Assembly (NCBI RefSeq): GCF_018729455.1
Contig: NZ_JAHHZF010000005.1
Coordinates: 62,001-126,000 of the forward strand
DNA: 64,000 nt
Reading direction: 5' to 3'
DNA from: Prosthecodimorpha staleyi
Lineage (GTDB): Bacteria; Pseudomonadota; Alphaproteobacteria; Rhizobiales; Ancalomicrobiaceae
Part shown: piece by piece, positions 1 to 8,694 of the stretch
Layout of the letters: each line of letters starts with the position of its first letter
Position numbering within the stretch: position 1 is the stretch's first letter
Translations under genes and position numbers: made by a program
Notes under the pieces: model-generated
Databases searched by the model: none
The model's input: the letters and a program-made list of their open reading frames with translations, nothing else
Told to the model about the DNA's origin: nothing

Positions 1-91
1 CCGCGCGCCGGTCGATAGAGAAGGACGCAACGACGAGGCTGCGGCGGCGGAGAGCCGGCCCGCCCGCCGACCTGCAGCGGGAGAGCAAGCC

Positions 92-1510
92 TTGAAGACC
101 AAGTCGGACACGGCCGCAGACGGGGCGACCACGACGGACGCGGCGCCGACCGGCGCCAGCCTGGAGGAAGCCCACGCCTTCCTGGAGCGCCATCCGGACG
201 TCCAGGGTATCGACGTGGTCATGCCCGACTTCCACGGCATCGGTCGCGGCAAGATCATCCGCCGGCACGAACTGGAATCGCTCTACCGCAACGGCCGCGG
301 CATGCCGGGCTCGCTGTTCGGCCAGGACGTCGCCGGCGACGATGTCGAGGAGAGCGGGCTGATCCTGGTCGACGGCGGCGCCGACATGCGCGTCTGGCCC
401 GTGCCCGGAACGCTCGGTTATCTGCCCAAGGTCGGGCGCGGCCAGGTGCTGGTGGAAATGTACGAGGCCGACGGCAGCCCGTTCGAGGTCGCCCCGCGCA
501 CCGCCCTTCTCAACCAGATCGCGCGCGCCCGCGCCGCCGGCTACGAGCCGATGGGCGCCTTCGAGCTGGAATTCTATCTGGTCGATCGGCAGCCCGGTGC
601 GAACGGCCGGCGCATGCCCGCCACCTACGCGCTGACCGGCCGGCGCTCGATGCAGCGCAACACCATGTCGGTCGACGAACTGGACGAGATGTCGCCGCTG
701 TTCGAGGCCATCTACGAGGCCGCCGCGGCGTCCGGACTGACCTTCGAATCGCTGATCTCCGAATACGGCCCCGGCCAGTACGAACTGACCATCCGCTACC
801 GCGATCTGATCCGGGCCGCCGACGATGTGATCCTGGCCAAGCGGCTGGTGCGCACGATCGCGCGCCGCTTCGGCGTCGAGGCGACCTTCATGGCCAAGCC
901 CTTCGGCCAGGAAGCCGGCTCCGGCATGCACCTGCATCTGTCGCTCGGCGGCGAGGACGGCCGCAACCTGTTTGCCGACCAGCCGGACGGCTCGCTCAGT
1001 CCGTTGATGCTCCATGCCATCGGCGGCATCCGCAAGACGATCGGCGACACGATGCTGATCCTCGCCCCCTACCGCAATTCCTGGCGCCGCTTCGCCTCCG
1101 CGGTCTATTCGCCGGCCTCCGATTCCTGGGGCGTGGAGAACCGCACCGTCGCCCTGCGCGTGCCGGGCCTGCCGGGCGCGACCCGCCACTTCGAGCATCG
1201 CGTCGCCGGTGTCGATGCCAACCCGTATCTGGTCGGCGCGATCACGCTGGCCGGTGCGCTCGACGGCATCCGCGACCAGAGCTATCCGGGCCCCGCCGCC
1301 GAGGGCAACAACTACGAGGCCGCGCGCCCGGCCGGCCTGCCGCGCAGTTGGATCGATGCGATCGACCGGATGGACGGTTCGGACTTCGTCAAGCGCACGC
1401 TCGGCGAACGCATGCACCGCGCCTTCGTCGCCGTGAAGCGGGCAGAGTGGCAGCGCCTGGAACTCGATGTCTCGGACGCGGAGTGGGAGCTGTACGGCTT
1501 CGTCGTCTGA
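92..1510 (+). CDS. Glutamine synthetase family protein (gamma-glutamyl-polyamine/amine ligase type)
   Basis: 472-residue ATP-dependent carboxylate-amine ligase of the glutamine synthetase fold. The N-terminal beta-grasp part covers about residues 30-130. The catalytic part shows GAFELEFYL near 154, EYGPGQYELT near 224, the ATP-site stretch KPFGQEAGSGMHLHLSL near 269 and NRTVALRVPG near 350, all typical metal, ATP and glutamate positions. The family includes GlnA and the PuuA-type gamma-glutamylputrescine synthetases; length and motif wording favour PuuA-like ligases over housekeeping GlnA. The start is a TTG preceded by GGGAGAG about seven bases upstream. No polyamine genes are next to it, so the amine substrate is unknown. 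It converges on the flavin reductase across a short hairpin. Confidence 0.85.
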   Translation: MKTKSDTAADGATTTDAAPTGASLEEAHAFLERHPDVQGIDVVMPDFHGIGRGKIIRRHELESLYRNGRGMPGSLFGQDVAGDDVEESGLILVDGGADMRVWPVPGTLGYLPKVGRGQVLVEMYEADGSPFEVAPRTALLNQIARARAAGYEPMGAFELEFYLVDRQPGANGRRMPATYALTGRRSMQRNTMSVDELDEMSPLFEAIYEAAAASGLTFESLISEYGPGQYELTIRYRDLIRAADDVILAKRLVRTIARRFGVEATFMAKPFGQEAGSGMHLHLSLGGEDGRNLFADQPDGSLSPLMLHAIGGIRKTIGDTMLILAPYRNSWRRFASAVYSPASDSWGVENRTVALRVPGLPGATRHFEHRVAGVDANPYLVGAITLAGALDGIRDQSYPGPAAEGNNYEAARPAGLPRSWIDAIDRMDGSDFVKRTLGERMHRAFVAVKRAEWQRLELDVSDAEWELYGFVV

Positions 1511-1520
1511 GCGGCGGAAA

Positions 1521-1543
1521 GGCCGGGCGATAGCCGCCCGGCC
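1521..1543 (-). terminator. Intrinsic terminator-like hairpin between convergent genes
   Basis: A perfect 9-bp GC stem (GGCCGGGCG/CGCCCGGCC) with loop ATAGC lies in the gap between the convergent ligase and flavin reductase genes. Read on the minus strand it is followed by TTTCC, so it most plausibly ends the methionine operon. The T run is short. Confidence 0.5.
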
Positions 1544-1547
1544 GGTG

Positions 1548-2078
1548 TCAGGGCGCGACGCCCCGGTAGCCGCCGCGCCAGTAGACCAGCGCGCCGTCGC
1601 CGCCGCTCGTTGCCAGGGCCTCGATCCGGCCGATCACGACGGCGTGGCTGTGCCAGTCCAGGATCGCCTCGACGCGGCAGTCGAAGGCGGCCAGCGCATC
1701 GGCCAGCACCGGCATGCCGGTCGCCAGTTCGGTCCAGTCGGCATCGCCGTAGCGCGCCGCCCCATAGGCACCCGACCGGCCGGCGAAGCGGTCGGCAACA
1801 TCCTCATGGCCGGCCTTGAGAATGTTGACCGCGAAGGCCTGCTGCTCGCGTAGCACCGGCAGCACCGAGGACGAGCGGTTGATGCAGACGAGCAGCGTCG
1901 GCGGTTCGGCGGACAGCGACGTGACCGAGGTCGCGGTCAGCCCGGTGCGCAGCGCGCCGCGCCCGGTGGTGACCACGCTGACCCCGCCGGCCAGTTCGCG
2001 CATGGCGAGGCGGAAGGCGGCCGGGTCGATGTCCGGCACGCCCGGACCGGCTTCGGGCAGGCATTCGGCGACGCTCAT
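1548..2078 (-). CDS. Flavin reductase domain protein (HpaC/RutF-like)
   Basis: 176-residue flavin-reductase-like protein of the split-barrel FMN-binding family. It carries the usual sequence: AMRELAGGVSVVTT near residue 28, a G-L-T-A-T-S-V-T-S-L-S segment that binds FMN, PPTLLVCIN and FAVNIL. Relatives reduce FMN or FAD with NAD(P)H and feed reduced flavin to a partner monooxygenase. Its start overlaps the stop of the metA-like gene by 4 bp (ATGA), so it is probably translationally coupled as third gene of the metY operon. No partner monooxygenase is visible in the window, which makes a link to sulfur assimilation only a guess. Confidence 0.85.
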   Translation of the reverse strand: MSVAECLPEAGPGVPDIDPAAFRLAMRELAGGVSVVTTGRGALRTGLTATSVTSLSAEPPTLLVCINRSSSVLPVLREQQAFAVNILKAGHEDVADRFAGRSGAYGAARYGDADWTELATGMPVLADALAAFDCRVEAILDWHSHAVVIGRIEALATSGGDGALVYWRGGYRGVAP

Positions 2079-3121
2079 CGCGCCACCGCGGCGGCACCAT
2101 CGCGCCCGGCCTCGCCGCCGACGGCCGTGAAGACGCCGTCGAGCCAGTTACGGAACAGGAAGGCGGCCGTCGCGCGCGTCGCCTCGGCGAGCCCCGATCG
2201 CGGCACCAGGCGCGGCAGATCGGCGAAGGCGACCGCGCCGCGGTCGTGCTCGGCCCGCGCGCGATAGTCGGCCAGCACCGCGTTCGTATTCGCATCGAAA
2301 TAGCCGACGGGCAGATTGGGATAGCGGTCCCGCTCGCCGGTCAGGAAGCGGCCGACATCACGGCGGTATTCGCCCGCGAGCGCGCCGGCATCATATTCCG
2401 GGTGCCCGTGGAAGAAGACGAACTCGCTGCCAACGCGCTTGGCGAAGACGTCGACCCCGGCGGCGCCGACTGTCGCCAGGATTCGGTATCCCTTTGCCGT
2501 CAGATCGGTCGCATCGAGACCGTTCCAGCGCGAATGGGCGACCGAGAGCGACGGCGCGCCGAGCCGGGCGACCAGAGGATCGGCGGCCGCGGGCTGGCTG
2601 CCGAAGACGCCGAAGCACTTGTCGGCCAGCGGCCGGCGCTCGACCCGGTCGAGATGCAGCACCGCCGCATGCGCCGCGAGGCAGGACCAGAGCGTCGAAA
2701 CGGTGTGGCGCGCGGCATGGTCGATGAGCCGGGCCATGTCGGGCCAATAGGGCTCCTGGTCGAGACGCGGCGCGCGCGGCTCGGTCCCGGTCACGATCAG
2801 GGCGTCGACCGGCGTGCCGGCGAGGTCGGCGGCGTCACGGTATTGGCCCGCCATGCGGGCACGTGCCGGCTCGGAGCGGGCGACTGAAGCGAAGGAGAAC
2901 AGGAGCAGCCGGACCGGCCGGCCGGCCGCGGCCTCCGCGATCAGACCGGAGAACTGCCGTTCGGTCGCCGTCAGCGCCGTGTCGGGCATGTTGTTGACGA
3001 GCCCGATGGTGACCGGCCGGCCGAAGCCGCGCCCGCCCGCGCCCCCGCCCCGGGCCGCGCGCCGGCGCGGCGGCGCGGCGGGACCGGGATCGTGACGGCC
3101 TTTGGTCTGGGCGATCACCAT
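2075..3121 (-). CDS. Homoserine O-acyltransferase, MetA-like
   Basis: 348-residue class-I glutamine-amidotransferase-like enzyme of the MetA/HTS family, which acylates homoserine for methionine synthesis. Visible residues are the nucleophile Cys147 in WSCLAAHAAV, and His240 and Glu242 in GHPEYDAGALAGEYRRD, matching the conserved HPEYD block. The N-terminus carries PVTIGLVNNMPDTALTATER, also typical. I chose the ATG at 3121, 16 bp after the metY stop, rather than an earlier in-frame ATG inside metY. About 25 Gly/Arg/Pro-rich residues precede the conserved part, so the true start might lie slightly later. Whether it uses acetyl- or succinyl-CoA cannot be read here, but its pairing with a MetY-type enzyme favours acetyl. 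Confidence 0.85.
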   Translation of the reverse strand: MVIAQTKGRHDPGPAAPPRRRAARGGGAGGRGFGRPVTIGLVNNMPDTALTATERQFSGLIAEAAAGRPVRLLLFSFASVARSEPARARMAGQYRDAADLAGTPVDALIVTGTEPRAPRLDQEPYWPDMARLIDHAARHTVSTLWSCLAAHAAVLHLDRVERRPLADKCFGVFGSQPAAADPLVARLGAPSLSVAHSRWNGLDATDLTAKGYRILATVGAAGVDVFAKRVGSEFVFFHGHPEYDAGALAGEYRRDVGRFLTGERDRYPNLPVGYFDANTNAVLADYRARAEHDRGAVAFADLPRLVPRSGLAEATRATAAFLFRNWLDGVFTAVGGEAGRDGAAAVAR

Positions 3122-3137
3122 GGCGGGCCTCCCGGCG

Positions 3138-4442
3138 TCACTCGGCGGCTTCGGCGAAGCGCTCGGCGGCCACGGCGGCGGCCAGCGCCTGGTCGAGATC
3201 GGCGATGATGTCGTCGACATGCTCGATGCCGATCGACAGGCGGATGGTCTCGGGCCGGATGCCGGCCTTGAGCTGCTCGTCGGGATTCATCTGGCGATGG
3301 GTCGTGGAGGCCGGATGGCAGGCGAGCGACTTTGCGTCACCGATATTGACCAGCCGCGTGACCAGCTTGAGCGCATCGTAGAAGGCCTTGCCGGTCTCCA
3401 TCGAGCCGCGGATGCCGAAGGTGAACAGCGAGGAGGCGCGGCCGTCGAGATAGCGCTCGACCAGCGCCTTGTAGGGGCTGTCGTCGAAGCCGGCATAGTT
3501 GACCCAGGCGACGCGCGGATCGGCCTTCAGCCAATGCGCCACCTTGCGGGCATTCTCGACATGGCGCTCGACGCGCAGAGCGACCGTTTCGATCCCCTGC
3601 AGGATCAGGAAGGCGTTGAAGGGCGACAGCACGGCGCCCATGGTGCGCTGGTAGACGCTGCGCGCGCGCTCGATATAGGCCATCGGCCCGAAGCGCTCGG
3701 CATAGATCAGGCCGTGATAGGAGCGGTCCGGCACCACATAGGCCGGGAAGCGCGCGCCGACCTCCTTCCAGGGGAAGCGGCCGCTGTCGACGATCGCGCC
3801 GCCGAGCGTGGTGCCGTGCCCGCCAAGGAACTTGGTCAGCGAATGCACGACGATGTCGGCGCCGTGCTCGAAGGGGCGCAGCAGGATCGGCGTCGCCACC
3901 GTGTTGTCGACCACCAGCGGCACGCCGGCCGCATGCGCCACCGCCGCGATGCCTGCGATGTCGCAGACATTGCCGGCCGGGTTGCCGATGCTTTCGCAGA
4001 AGACCGCGCGGGTCTCGTCGTCGATCAGCGCGGCGATATCTTCCGGGCGGTCGCTCGCCGCAAAGCGGGTCGTGATGCCCTGGCGCGGCAGGATGTGCGA
4101 GAGCAGCGTGTGGGTCGTGCCGTAGAGCTGCGGCACTGTGACAATGTTGCCGCCATGGTCGGCGAGATTGACCAGCGCGATATGCAGCGCCGCCTGCCCC
4201 GAGGCCGCGCACAGGGCACCGACGCCGCCTTCGAGCTCCGCCAGCCGCTTCTCGAGCACCGCCGTGGTCGGATTGTTGATCCGGCTGTAGCGGAAGCCCT
4301 CCTCTTCCAGATTGAACAGCGCGGCGGCATGATCGGCGCTATCGAAGGCATAGGACGCGGTCTGGTAGATCGGCACAGCGACCGACTTGACGGCAGAATC
4401 CGGCTCGTAGCCGGCATGGATCGCGATGGTCTCTCTGCGCAT
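3138..4442 (-). CDS. metY: O-acetylhomoserine aminocarboxypropyltransferase (sulfhydrylase)
   Basis: 434-residue PLP enzyme of the Cys/Met metabolism family, making homocysteine from O-acetylhomoserine and sulfide. The N-terminus IAIHAGYEPDSAVKSVAVPI and the FRYSRINNPTTAVLEKRLAELEGG stretch are typical of MetY. The PLP lysine is Lys204 in SLTKFLGGHGTT. The ATG at 4442 is preceded by GAGGATC; 33 further in-frame codons upstream lack the family start and are excluded. It is the first gene of a metY, metA-like, flavin reductase operon. MetZ/MetB relatives share the fold, but the length and the GHGTT wording fit MetY best. Confidence 0.92.
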   Translation of the reverse strand: MRRETIAIHAGYEPDSAVKSVAVPIYQTASYAFDSADHAAALFNLEEEGFRYSRINNPTTAVLEKRLAELEGGVGALCAASGQAALHIALVNLADHGGNIVTVPQLYGTTHTLLSHILPRQGITTRFAASDRPEDIAALIDDETRAVFCESIGNPAGNVCDIAGIAAVAHAAGVPLVVDNTVATPILLRPFEHGADIVVHSLTKFLGGHGTTLGGAIVDSGRFPWKEVGARFPAYVVPDRSYHGLIYAERFGPMAYIERARSVYQRTMGAVLSPFNAFLILQGIETVALRVERHVENARKVAHWLKADPRVAWVNYAGFDDSPYKALVERYLDGRASSLFTFGIRGSMETGKAFYDALKLVTRLVNIGDAKSLACHPASTTHRQMNPDEQLKAGIRPETIRLSIGIEHVDDIIADLDQALAAAVAAERFAEAAE

Positions 4443-4620
4443 GATGATCCTCGTCGGCCGTGGGCGCCGCATTTGCCCACCGCCTGTCCGAACCAAACCT
4501 ACGCGCGAGCCCTTAAACCGGAAATGAAGCCGCAAAACCAAACGATTTTTAACCCTAACGATGAACCAAGACTTCGGATTCTCTTTCCCGCCTTGATGCG
4601 GCGTTCACCATGATCGTTCA
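4443..4620 (-). promoter_or_regulatory. AT-richer leader of metY with a hairpin beside the ribosome binding site
   Basis: The stretch upstream of metY is clearly AT-richer (4510-4590) than the surrounding DNA and contains no gene. Read on the minus strand, GTGGGC and GCCCAC pair around a 9-base loop (4460-4480), ending about 10 bases before the GAGGAT ribosome binding site. This placement would suit attenuation or translational control. I looked for the SAM-II riboswitch core usual upstream of alphaproteobacterial met genes and did not find it. Confidence 0.35.
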
Positions 4621-4697
4621 GCGCGCTGCAACCGCTCCTGCGCTATGCCGAAGCGGGCGCCTCCGCCGCCCTGCCTGCGACCCGGGACGGCCTCCGC

Positions 4698-6518
4698 ATG
4701 AACCAGACCGCGTTTCCGATCCTCGCCGCCCCGGAGCCTCCCGCTGCGCCGTGCTCCGCCCTGCCCTCGCCCTCCAAGCGCTGGCTGATGGCGATCGAGC
4801 GGGTGGCGGCGATCGATGCGGCGCCGGAGCGTCTGCTCGCCGACGTGATCGCAGACCGCGCCGCCACCGATGGCGCCCGGCCGGCCCTGATCTCGCAGAC
4901 CGAGACCTTCACCTATGCGGAGCTCGCCGCACGGATCGCCCGCTATGCCCGCTGGGCGCTTGAAACCGGCATCGCGCCGGGAGACCGGGTCGCGCTGGTC
5001 ATGTCGACCCGGCCGGACTATCTCGCCGCCTGGATCGGGATCACCACGGTCGGCGGCCTGGTGGCGCTGGTCAACACGCACCTGACCGGCGGCTCGCTGG
5101 TCCATGCGCTCAAAGTGGCGGCGCCGGCCCATGTGATCGCCGAGGCCCAATTCGCCGCGCCCGTCGCCGACGCGATCGCCGGGTTCGAGCCGGCGCCGCG
5201 GCTCTGGACCCATGGCGGTGCGCAGGACGACCTCGCCGGCATACTCGACCGACTGCCGGGCGACCCGCTGGCGCCGCACGAGCGCCGGCCGGTCGGCGTG
5301 CATGACCGGGCGCTTCTGATCTACACCTCCGGCACGACCGGCCTGCCCAAGGCGGCGCATGTCTCGCACCATCGCATCCTGAGCTGGGGCCATTGGTTCG
5401 CGGGGCTCTCCGCCGCGACCCTGGACGACCGGCTCTACGACTGCCTGCCGATCCATCACAGCGTCGGCGGCGTGGTCGCGACCGCCAGCATGCTGGTCTC
5501 CGGCGGATCGGTGGTGCTGGCCGAGAAATTCTCGGCGAGCCGCTTCTGGGCCGACGTGGTGCGCCACGACTGCACGCTGTTTCAGTATATCGGCGAGCTC
5601 TGCCGCTATCTCCTGAAGGCCCCGCCGCATCCCGACGAGCGGCGCCACCGGCTGCGGCTCGCCTGCGGCAACGGCCTGCGCGGCGATGTCTGGGAGCCGT
5701 TCCAGGCCCGGTTCGGCATTCCCGACATCCTGGAATTCTACGCCGCCACCGAGGGCAACTTCTCGCTCTTCAACGTCGAGGGCCGGCCGGGCGCGATCGG
5801 GCGCATCCCGCCCTTCCTCAGCCACCGCTTCCCGGCCGCAATCGTGCGCTTCGATCCCGAGGCCGGCCTGCCGCTGCGCGGTCCGGACGGGCTGTGCCTC
5901 AAGGCAGCGCGCGGCGAGGCCGGCGAGGCGATCGGGCGCATCGCGGCGACGGCGGGTGGCGGGCGTTTCGAGGGCTATACCAGCCCGGAGGAGACCGAAC
6001 GCAAGGTGCTGCGCGACGTGTTCGCGCCGGGCGACGCCTGGTTCCGCACCGGCGATCTGATGCGCATTGACGAGAAGGGCTTCTGGTATTTCGTCGACCG
6101 GATCGGCGACACCTTCCGCTGGAAGGGCGAGAATGTCGCGACCGCCGAGGTCGCCGCGGCCATCGCGGCCGTGCCGGGCGTCGTCGACGCGACCGTCTAC
6201 GGCGTCGCGGTGCCGGGCGCGGACGGCCGGGCCGGCATGGCCGCGCTGGTCACAGAGCCGGGCTTCGACCTCGCCGCCCTGCGCCGGCACCTGACGGCGG
6301 TCCTGCCGGCCTATGCCCGCCCGCTGTTCCTGCGCCTTGCGTCCGGCCTCGCCCTGACCGAAACCTTCAAGCAGAAGAAGCAGGACCTGGTGCGCGACGG
6401 CTTCGACCCGACCGCGATCCGCGACCCCCTGTTCGTCGACGACGCGGCCGCCGGCGCCTACCGCCCCCTCGATGCCGACCACCACCGCGCCATCGTCGAG
6501 GGCCGCATCCGGCTCTGA
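4698..6518 (+). CDS. Long-chain / very-long-chain acyl-CoA synthetase (FATP-like)
   Basis: 606-residue adenylate-forming enzyme that activates fatty acids to acyl-CoA. Motifs in order: the phosphate loop YTSGTTGLPKAAHVSH near 209, EFYAATEGN near 345 (the wording characteristic of FATP/very-long-chain synthetases), FRTGDL near 449 and a DRIGDTFRWKGENVAT hinge near 465. The C-terminal domain ends KQKKQDLVRDGFDP, another family hallmark. It is divergent from metY and convergent with the hydrolase. The start ATG has only a weak upstream purine stretch, and the first about 30 residues are not conserved, so the start could be internal. Confidence 0.88.
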   Translation: MNQTAFPILAAPEPPAAPCSALPSPSKRWLMAIERVAAIDAAPERLLADVIADRAATDGARPALISQTETFTYAELAARIARYARWALETGIAPGDRVALVMSTRPDYLAAWIGITTVGGLVALVNTHLTGGSLVHALKVAAPAHVIAEAQFAAPVADAIAGFEPAPRLWTHGGAQDDLAGILDRLPGDPLAPHERRPVGVHDRALLIYTSGTTGLPKAAHVSHHRILSWGHWFAGLSAATLDDRLYDCLPIHHSVGGVVATASMLVSGGSVVLAEKFSASRFWADVVRHDCTLFQYIGELCRYLLKAPPHPDERRHRLRLACGNGLRGDVWEPFQARFGIPDILEFYAATEGNFSLFNVEGRPGAIGRIPPFLSHRFPAAIVRFDPEAGLPLRGPDGLCLKAARGEAGEAIGRIAATAGGGRFEGYTSPEETERKVLRDVFAPGDAWFRTGDLMRIDEKGFWYFVDRIGDTFRWKGENVATAEVAAAIAAVPGVVDATVYGVAVPGADGRAGMAALVTEPGFDLAALRRHLTAVLPAYARPLFLRLASGLALTETFKQKKQDLVRDGFDPTAIRDPLFVDDAAAGAYRPLDADHHRAIVEGRIRL

Positions 6519-6611
6519 GGCCAACCCGGGTCGGGTGCCGGCTTGGCCCCCCGTGCCGCCAGGACCGCACGGACCGCCCGACGCATGCACGGGAGAAATC
6601 CCGGCGGTTCG

Positions 6612-7547
6612 CTATCCCCTGAGCGCCGCCCCGAACGCCACCCCCATGGCGTCGAGCGCGGCGCGGCCCTGCGGCAGCACCGCCCCGAGCGCGTGGAAAT
6701 TATGCACCATGCCGGCATGGCGCTGCAGGGTCACCGGCACGCCGGCTGCGGCCAGCCGGACCGCGAAGGCCTCGCCCTCGTCGCGCAGCGGATCGCATTC
6801 GGCGGTGTGGACGATCGCCGGCGGCAGACCGGCCAGATCGGCGAGCCGGAGCGGCGACAGGCGCGGATCGGCCGGATCGAAGTCCGGCGGCAGGAGATCG
6901 GCGAGATCGGCCTTGAGCGTCGCCCGGTCGATCAGGTAGCCCTCGGCGAATTCGAGCCGCGAGGCGCTTTCGCCGCCGCAATCGAGTACCGGACAGATCA
7001 GCCCCATCAGGGCGACGCGCGGCCCCGCCGACCGCGCCGCCGCCGCGGCCCCGACGGCGAGCGCCGCGCCGCCGGATTCGCCGACCAGCCCGATCCGGTC
7101 GGGATCGATCGCCAGGTCCCCCGCCGTCACATGGACCGCCCGGAGGGCCGCCTCGGCATCCTCGGCCGCGGCCGGATAGCGGTGTTCCGGTGCGAGCCGG
7201 TAGCCGACCGAGACCAGCCGGCAGCCACTCGCTTCCGCGAGTGCCCGGGCGACCACGTCATGGGTCTCGATGCTGCCGGCGACCAGGCCGCCGCCGTGAA
7301 GAAAGACCAGCCCGGGCAGGACCGCCTCCGCCGGCGCCGCGCCGGGGCCGTAGAGACGGGCGGGAATCGGCCCGGCGGGGCCCGGCAGGGCGAGATCGCG
7401 GCCGGTCGGGCTCATGCGGTCGGCGCGCGCGAAGGCCATCAGCTTGGCGAGCCCGGCCCGGCGTTCGGCGATCGTGCGCTCGCGCGGCTCGGCACGGCCG
7501 GCGGCGGCCATGTCGAGGAAGCGGGCGGCGCGGGGATCGAGCGGCAT
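6612..7547 (-). CDS. Alpha/beta hydrolase, hormone-sensitive-lipase-like esterase
   Basis: 311-residue esterase of family IV. It has the oxyanion-hole motif HGGG at 84-87, the nucleophile Ser158 in GESGGA, and the helix wording GYRLAPEHRYPAAAEDAEAAL. A C-terminal Asp in CDPLRDEGEAF and a His in HAGMVHNF complete the triad. I chose the ATG at 7547, which has a GGAG upstream; longer in-frame extensions are low-complexity. Members hydrolyse short acyl esters. It lies alone between convergent and divergent neighbours, so its substrate is open. Confidence 0.88.
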   Translation of the reverse strand: MPLDPRAARFLDMAAAGRAEPRERTIAERRAGLAKLMAFARADRMSPTGRDLALPGPAGPIPARLYGPGAAPAEAVLPGLVFLHGGGLVAGSIETHDVVARALAEASGCRLVSVGYRLAPEHRYPAAAEDAEAALRAVHVTAGDLAIDPDRIGLVGESGGAALAVGAAAAARSAGPRVALMGLICPVLDCGGESASRLEFAEGYLIDRATLKADLADLLPPDFDPADPRLSPLRLADLAGLPPAIVHTAECDPLRDEGEAFAVRLAAAGVPVTLQRHAGMVHNFHALGAVLPQGRAALDAMGVAFGAALRG

Positions 7548-7731
7548 CGGCAGGGCTCCGGGAGGCGTGCCGGCGCGACGGCGGCCCCGGCCATGGCAAC
7601 CGAGCACGGCCGCCGTTAAGGCGAGGTTCCCGCGCGCCCGTCCCGCGGCCGGCAACACCGAAGCGGAAACGGAATCCTCAACTGTCTCAGGCAGGATCGG
7701 CAGCCGAACGACCCGAGACAGGACCCCCGCC

Positions 7732-8598
7732 ATGGGCAACAAGACCATCGCCTATTCCCGCACCTGGACCTTCTTCGAGGATGCCTGGCACGAAGGCAAC
7801 GTGCGCATCATGGGGCCGCGCACCCATGGCGCCTGGCTCGGCTCGACCGTGTTCGACGGCGCCCGCGCCTTCGAGGGCGTGACCCCGGATCTCGACCGTC
7901 ATTTCGAGCGGGTCAACCGTTCGGCCAGCAATTTCCGCCTGAAGCCGGTGGTCTCGGTCGAGGCCTGGATGACGCTCGCCCGCGAAGGCATTGCCAAGTT
8001 CGGACCGAAGCCGGAGCTCTATATCCGGCCGATGTACTGGGCCGAGAACGGCTATGGCGGCGGCGTGCGCTTCGACCCCGAGACGACCGACTGGGCGCTC
8101 TCGATCTACGAAAGCCCGATGCCGGCACCGGCCGGCGCCTCGGTCACCCTGTCGCCCTATCGCCGCCCGACCGCCGAATGCGCGCCCGTCGACGCCAAGG
8201 CCGGCTGCCTCTATCCGAACAATGCCCGCGCGCTGATGGAAGCCGACGCCCGCGGCTTCACCAACTGCCTGCTGCGCGACATGCTCGGCAACATCGCCGA
8301 GACGGCCAATTCCAACGTCTTCATGGCCCGTGACGGCGTCGTCTACACGCCGGCGCCGAATGGCACCTTCCTGTCCGGCATCACCCGCGACCGCGTCATC
8401 GGGCTCCTGCGCGCCGCCGGCGTGACGGTCGTGGAAACCTCGCTTTCCTACGCCGATTTCCAGACCGCCGACGAGATCTTCACCTCCGGCAACTTCGCCA
8501 AGGTCTCCCCGATCGTGCGCATCGACGAGCGCGAATTGCAGCCCGGCCCCTTCTGCCGGAAGGCCCGCCAGCTCTACTGGGATTTCGCCCATTCCTGA
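7732..8598 (+). CDS. Branched-chain amino acid aminotransferase family (class IV PLP)
   Basis: 288-residue fold-type IV aminotransferase. The PLP lysine is Lys156 in DAKAGCLYPNN, and Glu190 in GNIAETANSNVF binds the cofactor ring. GSTVFDGARAFEG near 37 and GTFLSGITRDRVIGLL are typical family segments. Members interconvert branched-chain amino acids and 2-oxo acids; the same fold includes D-amino-acid transaminases and aminodeoxychorismate lyase. The YPNNARALMEA wording is that of a common alphaproteobacterial paralog rather than of classical IlvE, so substrate range is uncertain. It is a single gene with its own upstream region. Confidence 0.85.
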   Translation: MGNKTIAYSRTWTFFEDAWHEGNVRIMGPRTHGAWLGSTVFDGARAFEGVTPDLDRHFERVNRSASNFRLKPVVSVEAWMTLAREGIAKFGPKPELYIRPMYWAENGYGGGVRFDPETTDWALSIYESPMPAPAGASVTLSPYRRPTAECAPVDAKAGCLYPNNARALMEADARGFTNCLLRDMLGNIAETANSNVFMARDGVVYTPAPNGTFLSGITRDRVIGLLRAAGVTVVETSLSYADFQTADEIFTSGNFAKVSPIVRIDERELQPGPFCRKARQLYWDFAHS

Positions 8599-8694
8599 CG
8601 GCGCGTCCGGGCACAGCCGGCGGCGGGACGGCGCACCCGGCGCCCCGCCGCTTCTGGCATCCCATACCGGGTGACGCCAAAGCGATCGGCGCCC

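Noticed and set aside
4443-4620. SAM-II riboswitch
   Set aside because: The conserved core (a GTGGT-type start and TTGCAGCCAC-type segment with downstream pseudoknot) was not found by eye in either half of the leader.
4605-6590. 661-codon open frame on the minus strand
   Set aside because: It is opposite the acyl-CoA synthetase, which has every expected motif in order.
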